Assembly: GCA_903894655.1 (NCBI GenBank)
Contig: CAITQY010000088.1
Coordinates: 1-10,599 of the forward strand
Direction of reading: 5' to 3'
Length of the DNA: 10,599 nt
Source of the DNA: an uncultured Gemmatimonadota bacterium
Lineage (GTDB): Bacteria; Gemmatimonadota; Gemmatimonadetes; Gemmatimonadales; Gemmatimonadaceae
A model generated the notes under the pieces. It was not told where the DNA came from. It searched no databases and saw only the letters and a program-made list of their open reading frames with translations. A program made the position numbers and the translations under genes. Within the stretch, counting starts at the first letter, position 1. Every line of letters starts with the position of its first letter. Positions 1 through 7,115 of the stretch are shown here, in pieces.

Positions 1-293
1 CCCCACGTCCCGACGTGTTCAACGAGGCCACCTTGATCGATGAACTCGCCCGTGAACTCAAGCTCGCACCCGCGCAGCGGGTGGTCGTCGACTCCGTGTG
101 GGATTGGCGTCGCTCGCAGTCGCGTGAAATCATGAAGACCGTCCGGCCGACGCTCGACGCTGTGCGTGACAGTGCGCGCGTGCTGATGATGAACACCCTC
201 GATGAGTCGCAGAAGACAGCCTTCCGCGCCTTGCTCGAGCGCAACCAGCGAACGGCCGACAGCGCGGCGCGTGCGCGAGGTGAGACCAAGTGA
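1..293 (+). CDS. Spy/CpxP-like helical protein, C-terminal part (5' end outside window)
   Basis: The reading frame is already open at position 3 and ends with TGA at 291-293, so this is the C-terminal part of a longer protein. The GTG at 15 reads as an internal valine rather than a start. The visible ~96 residues are highly charged and probably all alpha-helical. They contain 'ELKLAPAQRVVVDSV', which resembles the LTxxQ-type repeat of Spy/CpxP/heavy-metal-resistance-like periplasmic proteins, followed by a second similar segment 'LDESQKTAFRALLERNQ'. Proteins of this type are usually small, anchored or exported, and act as periplasmic chaperones or stress or metal sensors. No signal peptide or membrane anchor can be seen because the N-terminus is missing. 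The stop overlaps the GTG start of the TolC-family gene by four bases, so the two are probably translationally coupled and share an envelope-related role. The family assignment is tentative: any two-repeat helical protein, such as the output part of an anti-sigma factor, could look like this. Confidence 0.6.
   Translation, partial: PRPDVFNEATLIDELARELKLAPAQRVVVDSVWDWRRSQSREIMKTVRPTLDAVRDSARVLMMNTLDESQKTAFRALLERNQRTADSAARARGETK
277..283 (+). promoter_or_regulatory. Shine-Dalgarno of the TolC-family gene
   Basis: GAGGTGA lies 6 bases before the GTG at 290 and matches the anti-Shine-Dalgarno of 16S rRNA over seven bases. It lies inside the coding region of the preceding gene and supports the GTG at 290 as the true start and translational coupling across the GTGA overlap. 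Confidence 0.7.
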
Positions 294-1648
294 ATTGCCG
301 CAATCGTGTAGAACAGACCGTCGTCGGCGCCGTGATCTTTGGGGCGGTCTTGATGGCCGCCCCGCTTGGCGCTCAGGGACTCACCGGCGACGATGGAGCG
401 CGTCCCGTCAGCCTGCGAGAGGCGATCGAACTCGCGGCCAGGAATTCCCCCGCGGCGGTGTCGGCGCGTGGTCTCGACCGCAATGCCTCGGCGGCGCGCC
501 GACAGGCCCTCGGCTCGTACGTGCCGAACGTCAACCTCTCGGCGGGGACGGGGCGGACGCAGGGCACCACGATCAACAACTTCAACGGCCAGCTGACGTC
601 GTTGTCGGGAAATCCGTGGAGCTACAGCAACGGCCTTGCCCTGAACGTTGAATTGTTCGATGGTGGACGGCGGTGGTCGGAAATCCGACGCATCAACGCG
701 ACGGCCGATGTCGCGGATGTGTCGGCCGTGTCGGCGCGTTTCGATGCGTCCCTGCAGGTGAAGCAGCAGTTCTACGCCGCGCTCGCCGCCCGCGAATCCG
801 CCGCCGCCGCCAAAGCGCAGCTGGAGCAGGCGGAACAGCAGCTCAAGGCCTCCACGGCGCGGCTCGCCGCCGGGGTGGCGACCAAGTCGGATTCGCTGCG
901 ATCCACGATTCTGGTGGGCAATGCCCGGCTGGCGGTGCTGACCGCCGAGAACGATCTGCGCGTCGCCACCGCGTCGCTCACGCGCGTGGCCGGGTCCACC
1001 ACGCCGATCACGGCATCGCCCGATGACACACTCGATACGCCGCTGACGCTGCCCACCGACGAGGAGCTGGCGAAGCTGGCCAACGACGGCCCGGCGGTAC
1101 GTCTCGCGACTGCCAACGTAGCGGTTGCCCGGGCGGCCAAGCGGTCGCAGAAGTCGACGTATCTGCCCACGCTCTCGATGGGGTACAACTACTCCTTCAG
1201 TCAGAATGCCGGAGGCTTTGTCGGTCGAAACATGCTGCTGGTCGGTGGTAATAACGCCAGCCGGCAGACGATGAACTTCAACATTGCCTATCAGCTCTTC
1301 AACGGCTTCGCCCGTGAGTCACAGACCGTGCAGGCCGACGTCACGCTCACGAACGCCGAAGCGCAGCTGCGCGACGCGCAACTGGCCGCGCGCCAAAATC
1401 TGACGTCGTTCGTGCGCTCCCTGCAGAACGCGCAGGCGCGGGTGCAGGTGCAGCTGGCGGCCATCGCGGCGTCCGACGAAGACTTGCGCGTGCAGCAGCA
1501 GCGCTATGCGCTGGGCGCGTCCACCCTGCTCGACCTGCTCACGTCGCAAACGCAGCTCAACCAGGCGCGTCAGGCCTTGATTCAGGCCCGCCTCGATGGG
1601 CGCGTCGCCCGGGCGCAACTTTCATCACTGGTGGGGCGTGAGCTCTGA
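290..1648 (+). CDS. TolC-family outer membrane efflux protein
   Basis: A 452-residue protein, normal length for the outer-membrane efflux protein (OEP) family. These form a trimeric beta-barrel and alpha-barrel duct that lets inner-membrane pumps or type I secretion systems export across the outer membrane. Residues 1-28 are a signal peptide: basic start, hydrophobic core 'VVGAVIFGAVLMAA', likely cleavage after 'PLGA'. Two homologous OEP halves follow. The first, at ~40-235, starts 'VSLREAIELAARNSPA'. The second, at ~255-445, contains 'AYQLFNGFARESQT' and 'RYALGASTLLDLLTSQTQL', which are typical family signatures. The long Ala/Gln-rich helices fit the coiled-coil tunnel. The GTG start is chosen because it overlaps the upstream stop, has a strong Shine-Dalgarno and gives a complete signal peptide. 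It lies in an operon with the Spy-like gene. It is a possible partner of the RND pump encoded further right, but is not adjacent to it. The exact substrate cannot be told. Confidence 0.93.
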   Translation: MNCRNRVEQTVVGAVIFGAVLMAAPLGAQGLTGDDGARPVSLREAIELAARNSPAAVSARGLDRNASAARRQALGSYVPNVNLSAGTGRTQGTTINNFNGQLTSLSGNPWSYSNGLALNVELFDGGRRWSEIRRINATADVADVSAVSARFDASLQVKQQFYAALAARESAAAAKAQLEQAEQQLKASTARLAAGVATKSDSLRSTILVGNARLAVLTAENDLRVATASLTRVAGSTTPITASPDDTLDTPLTLPTDEELAKLANDGPAVRLATANVAVARAAKRSQKSTYLPTLSMGYNYSFSQNAGGFVGRNMLLVGGNNASRQTMNFNIAYQLFNGFARESQTVQADVTLTNAEAQLRDAQLAARQNLTSFVRSLQNAQARVQVQLAAIAASDEDLRVQQQRYALGASTLLDLLTSQTQLNQARQALIQARLDGRVARAQLSSLVGREL

Positions 1649-1693
1649 GGCGCGCCTTCTCAGGGCCATCGGCGTGATCACCTGACGCGCCCA

Positions 1694-1729
1694 ACGACGG
1701 GAGGCAGACCCGCCTCCCGTTGTCTATTT
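1694..1729 (+). terminator. Rho-independent-like terminator after the TolC-family gene
   Basis: ACGGGAGGC (1697-1705) and GCCTCCCGT (1712-1720) are perfect 9-base inverted repeats around a 6-base loop. The stem extends through a G-T wobble and two more pairs to 1694 and 1723. It is followed by the moderately T-rich CTATTT. It lies 45 bases after the TolC-family stop and before kup, separating the two transcription units. The T tract is weak. Confidence 0.7.
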
Positions 1730-1769
1730 CGGCCCTGCACCATGGTACATTTGGGATTCACTCCAAACC

Positions 1770-3896
1770 ATGCCAAACGACCAGAATCCTCAGGCCTCGG
1801 TGAACCCCACCGAGGCCGACTCCGATAGCAGCGCGGCCGGCAGCAGCGGCCAGACTCCCTCGTCAGACGCCATCCGGCATCCGACGGGCTCGTTCGCCAC
1901 TCCATCAGCCGCGAACAACGCCGGCGATGCACCGCTCGGCGCCGAGATTCGCTCGACCACCAGCATGTTCCCCGCCCAATCGCCGCTGCGAAAGGAAGGG
2001 CATCATGAGAACCCCACCGGCAAGCGGCTCGCGATTCTGACGCTCACGGCGCTTGGGGTGGTGTATGGCGACATCGGAACGAGTCCGCTGTACTCCATCA
2101 AGGAGTGTTTCAGTCCGCTATACGGACTGCAGCCGACGCGCGAAAATGTGTTTGGCGTTCTCTCGCTGATCGTGTGGGCGCTGACGCTCGTGATCACCGT
2201 GAAGTACGTGAGCTTCGTGCTCCGTGCCGACAATCGCGGCGAGGGTGGTCAGTTCGCGATGCTCGCGTTGATCTTCCCGCGTGGCACGCCACCCGGATTC
2301 AAACGCGGCGGCATTTTCGTCGCCCTCGCCCTGTTCGGTACCGCCCTGCTGTACGGCGACGGCATCATCACGCCGGCCATGAGTGTGCTGGGGGCGATGG
2401 AAGGCCTTGAGATCGCCGTGCCGAGTGTGGCGCAGTACATCGTGCCGATCACGCTGGTGATCCTGACGTCCCTGTTCGCCGTGCAGCGCTTCGGCACGGA
2501 CCTGATGGGCAAGGCCTTCGGTCCGATCATGCTCTTGTGGTTCATCACGATCGCCGCCCTCGGGGTACGCGAGCTCATTCAGTCGCCATGGATCCTTGGC
2601 GCGGTGAACCCCATGTACGCCGTGCATTTCGTCCAGCTGCATGGATCGCTGGCGTTCTTCGTGCTGGGCTCCGTGGTGCTCGTGATCACCGGCGGCGAAG
2701 CCCTGTATGCCGACATGGGTCACTTCGGCATCCGTCCCATTCGTGCGGCGTGGCTGCTGTTGGTGTTCCCGGCGCTCCTGCTGAACTACTTCGGCCAGGG
2801 AGCGCTGCTGGTTCGGAATCCGGCGGCTGTCGAGAACCCGTTCTTCCTGCTCGCACCGAAGGCGCTGCTCCTGCCCCTCATCGTGCTTGCCACGATGGCA
2901 GCGATCGTTGCCTCGCAGGCCATGATCTCGGGCGCCTACTCGGTCACCCGTCAGGGAATCGCGCTCGGTTTCATCCCGCGTCTCGAGATCCAGCACACAA
3001 GTACGGCCGAGGAAGGACAGATCTATATCCCCGAGGTGAATTACCTCATCGCGGTGGGCTGTCTCATCATCGTTGTGCTGTTCAAGAACACTTCGGCGCT
3101 CGGCGCGGCCTACGGCATCGCGGTCACCGGCACGATGCTGATCACGAGCATTCTGTTTTACATCGTGGCCCGTATCCGCTTCCGCTGGACGTGGTGGCAG
3201 GCGGTGGCGCTGTCGGCGGTATTCCTCACCGTCGACGTGTTCTTCTTCAGCGCCAACGTGGTGAAGCTCATGCACGGCGGCTGGGTGCCGATGGCATTGG
3301 GCGTCGTCCTGTTCTTGCTCATGCTGACGTGGAAGCGCGGTCGCGCGTTGCTGAATGCGCGCCTGGCCGAAGGGACGATGCCGATCGGACTGTTCCTCGA
3401 CGGCGTCGAGAGGTCGAGCGTGTACCGCGTGCCGGGCACGGCGGTGTTCATGACCGGCAGCGACGATGGCGTCCCCCCGGTTTTGCTGCACCACCTGAAG
3501 CACAACAAAGTGCTGCACGAGCGTGTGCTGCTGGTGTCGGTGAAAACAGCCGATGTGCCGGAGACGAAGCAGGACGAGCGCGTGCGGGTCATTCCCCTCG
3601 GGCATGGCTTCTGGCGCGTCATGGTATCGTACGGGTTCATGCAGACGCCGAATGTCCCGAACGTGCTCGAAGTGGTCGACCAGATGGGTATCCGGTGCAA
3701 ACCGATGGAGACGAGTTACTTCCTCGGCCGCGAGCGGCTCATCCCCGTACCTAGCCGTCCGGGCGATACGGTCACATTGTCGCGGTGGCGCAAGATCATC
3801 TTTTCCATCATGGCGCGAAACGCGCGCTCGGCGACCGAGTTCTTCTGCATTCCGCCCAACCGCGTCGTCGAACTGGGTACGCAGATCGAGTTCTAA
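1770..3896 (+). CDS. kup: Kup-family low-affinity potassium uptake transporter
   Basis: Kup (HAK/KUP/KT) proteins take up K+ with H+ across the inner membrane. The family signature 'GVVYGDIGTSPLYSI' lies at residues ~96-110 in the first membrane helix. About twelve hydrophobic segments follow to ~residue 525, including 'GTALLYGDGIITPAMSVLGA' (TM3), 'ITGGEALYADMGHFG' (TM6), 'PALLLNYFGQGALL' (TM7) and 'SQAMISGAYSVTRQ' (TM8). A cytosolic C-terminal domain of roughly 175 residues completes the protein. At 708 residues it is longer than the usual ~620-630. The excess is an N-terminal ~85-residue tail rich in Ser, Ala, Pro and Asn with no hydrophobic segment. No Shine-Dalgarno precedes the ATG at 1770. 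An in-frame ATG at 1965 is an alternative start but also lacks one. The ATG at 1770 is kept because the frame is continuous from it and it lies just downstream of the terminator region. The gene is monocistronic, flanked by hairpins on both sides. No c-di-AMP riboswitch fits in the 121-base leader. Function is confident; the start is not. Confidence 0.95.
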   Translation: MPNDQNPQASVNPTEADSDSSAAGSSGQTPSSDAIRHPTGSFATPSAANNAGDAPLGAEIRSTTSMFPAQSPLRKEGHHENPTGKRLAILTLTALGVVYGDIGTSPLYSIKECFSPLYGLQPTRENVFGVLSLIVWALTLVITVKYVSFVLRADNRGEGGQFAMLALIFPRGTPPGFKRGGIFVALALFGTALLYGDGIITPAMSVLGAMEGLEIAVPSVAQYIVPITLVILTSLFAVQRFGTDLMGKAFGPIMLLWFITIAALGVRELIQSPWILGAVNPMYAVHFVQLHGSLAFFVLGSVVLVITGGEALYADMGHFGIRPIRAAWLLLVFPALLLNYFGQGALLVRNPAAVENPFFLLAPKALLLPLIVLATMAAIVASQAMISGAYSVTRQGIALGFIPRLEIQHTSTAEEGQIYIPEVNYLIAVGCLIIVVLFKNTSALGAAYGIAVTGTMLITSILFYIVARIRFRWTWWQAVALSAVFLTVDVFFFSANVVKLMHGGWVPMALGVVLFLLMLTWKRGRALLNARLAEGTMPIGLFLDGVERSSVYRVPGTAVFMTGSDDGVPPVLLHHLKHNKVLHERVLLVSVKTADVPETKQDERVRVIPLGHGFWRVMVSYGFMQTPNVPNVLEVVDQMGIRCKPMETSYFLGRERLIPVPSRPGDTVTLSRWRKIIFSIMARNARSATEFFCIPPNRVVELGTQIEF

Positions 3897-3936
3897 AGTG
3901 GCACGCGAGTATGGCGCGTCGAGTTAGTGTAGATAC

Positions 3937-3968
3937 GAACGGCCGCTAGCGAATGCCAGCGGCCGTTC
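3937..3968. terminator. Hairpin between convergent kup and efflux operon, probable bidirectional terminator
   Basis: GAACGGCCGCT (3937-3947) and AGCGGCCGTTC (3958-3968) are perfect 11-base inverted repeats around a 10-base loop that can pair further (GC with GC around GAAT). It sits between the kup stop (3896) and the stop of the minus-strand RND gene (3999-4001), where terminators of both convergent units are expected. Neither side has a clear T tract, so it may be a 3'-end stabilising stem rather than a classic intrinsic terminator. Confidence 0.6.
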
Positions 3969-3998
3969 AGTGTGTCCATCGGTCGGCGACGACGCGGA

Positions 3999-6900
3999 TC
4001 AGTCGCCGGCAACAGGTATCGGCTGCATGCCGCTGCTGCGCACCGGTACCGCCGTCGTCTTGCGCTTCGACTGGAACTGATCGAGCAGCGTGTACACGAC
4101 CGGCGTGACGTACAGCGTAATCAACTGAGAGAACGCGAGGCCGCCGACCACGGCGAGGCCCAGCGGCTGCCGCGACTCCGCACCGCCCCCGAAGCCGATC
4201 GCGATGGGCAGTGTGCCCATGAGGGCGGCCAACGTCGTCATCGTGATCGGACGGAATCGCACACGCGCCGCCTCCACGATGGCATCACGCGCCGACATCT
4301 TGTGATCACGCTCGGCCTCGATCGCGAAGTCGATCATCATGATCGCGTTCTTCTTCACCAGCCCGATCAGCATGATGATGCCGACGTACGAATACACGCC
4401 GAGATCCTTGCCGAAGAGCCAGAGCGTCAGCAAGGCGCCCAGTGCCGCGAAGGGCAATCCGGAGAGAATCGTGATGGGGTGAATGAAGCTTTCGTACAGA
4501 ATGCCGAGCACCACGTAGATCACGAAGATGGCGACAAACAGCAGCGCGAGCAGGCCGCTCTGAGCCTGCGCGAACGCTTGTGTATCGCCCGACAGTACCG
4601 AGGTGACGTCAGGTGGCAGGACGGCGCGAGCCTCGCGCTGTACTGCATCGACGGCCGTACCGAGTGCCACGTTGGGGCGGGTGGCGAAGCTGATCGACAC
4701 GGCCGGCAGCTGCCCGTTGTGCTGAATGCTCTGCGGACCGACGCCCTTGGTGAACGTGGCGACCGAGCCGAGTTGCACCAGATTGCCGGTATTGGAACGC
4801 ACGTACAACTGACTCAGTGACGCCGGGTCTTTCTGGAACGCTTCCTTGAGTTCGAGAATGACCTGGTACTGGTTGGTCTGCGTATAGATCGTGGAGACCT
4901 GACGCGAGCCGTAGGCGTTGTAGAGCGCGTTTTCGATCTGCGACGCACTCAATCCGAGCGCCGACGCGCGTTCCCGGTCGATCTGGATGCCCACCTGCGG
5001 ATTGCCGACCTGCAGATCGCTGGAGATGTTTTCCAGCTCCGGCAAATCCTTCATGCGGGCCTCGAGTGCACGCGCGGCGGTGTACAGCTCGGCGATGTCT
5101 GGGCCCTGCAGCGACACCTGATACGCGCTGTTGCCGCGCCGTCCGCCGATGTTGATCGGCGGCGGATTGCGGAAGAACACCTGCACGCCCGGCACCTTGG
5201 ATGTCGCGCGCGTGAGTTCGCGCATGATCTGATCCACGTGCGGACGATTCGGATCTTCGCTGAGCGTGAGCTGCAAGCGACCGCTGTTCGAGCCACCACC
5301 ACCCGGTCCGCCGCCGATCGAGGCCAGCGTGTACTTCACGTTCGGGCTCTTCTCGATGATCGCCGCCACTTCGCGGATCTTCACCTGCAGCGCCTCGAAG
5401 CCGATGCCTTCCGGCCCTTCGATCGAACCGGACAGGCGGCCCGTGTCCTCCGAGGGGAGGAAACCCTTCGGGATGTACATGAACAGCCCGACGGTCGCGA
5501 CCAGTGTGAAGGCGCCGAAGATCATCGTGAGGCCGCGGCGATTCATCACCCAGCCCAAGGAGCGTACGTACGCCCCTTCCGTGGCTTGATACAGGCGCTC
5601 GACCGAGCGCCACTTGCCGTCGCTGGGCGCATGCCCTTCGCCTTCACGCAGGAATCGCGCGGCCAACATCGGGGTGAGCGTGAGCGACACGAAGCCCGAC
5701 ACGAGAATGGCCACACCGATCGTCACGGCAAACTCGCGGAACAAGCGCCCCACGAGCCCCGGCATGAACAGCAGTGGGATGAAGACGGCCACCAGCGACA
5801 GCGTCATCGAGAGAATCGTGAAGCTGATCTCCTTCGAGCCGTCGAGCGCCGCCTGCATGGGTTTCTTTCCCATCTCCAGGTGGCGCACGATGTTCTCGAG
5901 CATCACGATGGCGTCGTCCACGACGAAGCCGACCGCGAGCGTGAGGGCCATCAGCGACAGGTTGTCGAGGCTGTAGCCGAGCATCCACATGACCGTGCAG
6001 GTTCCGATCAGCGAGAACGGCAGAGCCAGCGACGGGATGAGCGTGGCGCGCAGATTCCGGAGGAACAGGAAGATCACCATCACGACCAGACCGACCGTGA
6101 GAATGAGCGTGAACTTCACATCGTTGACGCTATCCTCGATCGCGATGGAGCGGTCGTAGATCGGCACGATACTGACGCTGGGCGGCAGCTGCGGCTCGAG
6201 CTGCTTGAGCACGGCATTGACGCCCTTGGCGACATCGACCGTATTCACGCCGGGCTGACGGATGATCGAGAGCGCGGTGTTGGCGCGTCCGTTGATTTCA
6301 CTCATGCCGCGCATGTTCTGCAAGCCGTCGATCACGTTGCCGAGTTCGCCGAGACGAATCGGCGCGCCGTTGCGCATCGCGACCACGAGATTGCGGAACT
6401 CCGTGGCGTTCCGAAGCTGCCCGGAGGCCTGCAGCGTGAACGACTGGTTGGGACCCATGAGCACGCCGGCCGGGGAATTCGAATTTCCCTGGTTGATGGC
6501 CGCCTGCACTTCGTCGATGCCGATGCCACGTGCCGCCATGGCGCCGGGATCGAGCTGTACGCGCACGGCGTATTTGGACGAGCCGTACACCTGCACCTGC
6601 GCGACACCGGTCACGGTGGACACGCGCTGGGCAAGGAAGGTTTCCGCGTACTCGCTCAACTCCTGCCGACTGAGGACGTCGGAGTTGATCGAGAACATCA
6701 TGATCGGCGAGTCAGCCGCGTTCGCCTTGTTGTACGACGGCGGATTGATGCCCTGCGGCAGCTGACGCAGCGTCTTGGAGATGGCCGACTGCACGTCGGC
6801 CGCCGCTTTATCAATATCGCGGTCGAGGGCGAAGAGCAGCGTCACGTTGGCGCTGCCCTGCGAGCTGGACGACGTGATGCTCTCGATGCCCGACACCGTG

Positions 6901-7115
6901 GAGAACGCCTGCTCGAGGGGCGTGGCCACCGACGTCGCCATGACCTCGGGGCTTGCACCGGGCAGACCGGCCGACACGGTGATCGTGGGGTAGTCGATGG
7001 TGGGCAGATCGCTCACCGGCAACGCCCGGTACGCCACAATGCCGAACGTCAGAATGGCCAGCATGACCAGCGTGGTCATGACCGGCCGCTTGATCCAGAT
7101 CGCGCTCAGATTCAC
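3999..7115 (-). CDS. RND multidrug efflux pump, inner-membrane subunit (HAE1 class, MdtB/MdtC-like)
   Basis: A 1038-residue proton-driven RND transporter, the usual size for the AcrB/MdtB/MdtC class. It takes drugs or other amphiphiles from the periplasm and inner membrane and passes them to an outer-membrane channel through the adaptor. The N-terminus 'NLSAIWIKRPVMTTLVMLAI' is the typical first membrane helix. Two repeats of a large periplasmic loop and a membrane bundle follow. The proton-relay acids are present as D400-D401 in 'GFVVDDAIVMLEN' (TM4). The matching lysine is ~K922 in 'GLVKKNAIMMIDFA' (TM10). That KKN form and the C-terminal end are closer to MdtB/MdtC than to AcrB. The GTG start at 7115 is chosen because it overlaps the adaptor stop (GTGA), has GAGGAG seven bases upstream and gives the canonical N-terminus; the frame is open further upstream but that part has no RND character. 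A single copy is present, so a homotrimer is likely, unlike the MdtBC heteromer. Substrates are unknown. Confidence 0.95.
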   Translation of the reverse strand: MNLSAIWIKRPVMTTLVMLAILTFGIVAYRALPVSDLPTIDYPTITVSAGLPGASPEVMATSVATPLEQAFSTVSGIESITSSSSQGSANVTLLFALDRDIDKAAADVQSAISKTLRQLPQGINPPSYNKANAADSPIMMFSINSDVLSRQELSEYAETFLAQRVSTVTGVAQVQVYGSSKYAVRVQLDPGAMAARGIGIDEVQAAINQGNSNSPAGVLMGPNQSFTLQASGQLRNATEFRNLVVAMRNGAPIRLGELGNVIDGLQNMRGMSEINGRANTALSIIRQPGVNTVDVAKGVNAVLKQLEPQLPPSVSIVPIYDRSIAIEDSVNDVKFTLILTVGLVVMVIFLFLRNLRATLIPSLALPFSLIGTCTVMWMLGYSLDNLSLMALTLAVGFVVDDAIVMLENIVRHLEMGKKPMQAALDGSKEISFTILSMTLSLVAVFIPLLFMPGLVGRLFREFAVTIGVAILVSGFVSLTLTPMLAARFLREGEGHAPSDGKWRSVERLYQATEGAYVRSLGWVMNRRGLTMIFGAFTLVATVGLFMYIPKGFLPSEDTGRLSGSIEGPEGIGFEALQVKIREVAAIIEKSPNVKYTLASIGGGPGGGGSNSGRLQLTLSEDPNRPHVDQIMRELTRATSKVPGVQVFFRNPPPINIGGRRGNSAYQVSLQGPDIAELYTAARALEARMKDLPELENISSDLQVGNPQVGIQIDRERASALGLSASQIENALYNAYGSRQVSTIYTQTNQYQVILELKEAFQKDPASLSQLYVRSNTGNLVQLGSVATFTKGVGPQSIQHNGQLPAVSISFATRPNVALGTAVDAVQREARAVLPPDVTSVLSGDTQAFAQAQSGLLALLFVAIFVIYVVLGILYESFIHPITILSGLPFAALGALLTLWLFGKDLGVYSYVGIIMLIGLVKKNAIMMIDFAIEAERDHKMSARDAIVEAARVRFRPITMTTLAALMGTLPIAIGFGGGAESRQPLGLAVVGGLAFSQLITLYVTPVVYTLLDQFQSKRKTTAVPVRSSGMQPIPVAGD

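Noticed and set aside
1649..1769. c-di-AMP riboswitch or other leader element before kup
   Set aside because: Only 121 bases are available, a terminator occupies the middle, and no conserved riboswitch architecture is seen.
2118..3605. Open frame of 495 codons antisense to kup
   Set aside because: It is His/Arg/Gln/Glu-rich with no recognisable domain and is a by-product of GC-rich codon usage opposite a clear transporter gene.
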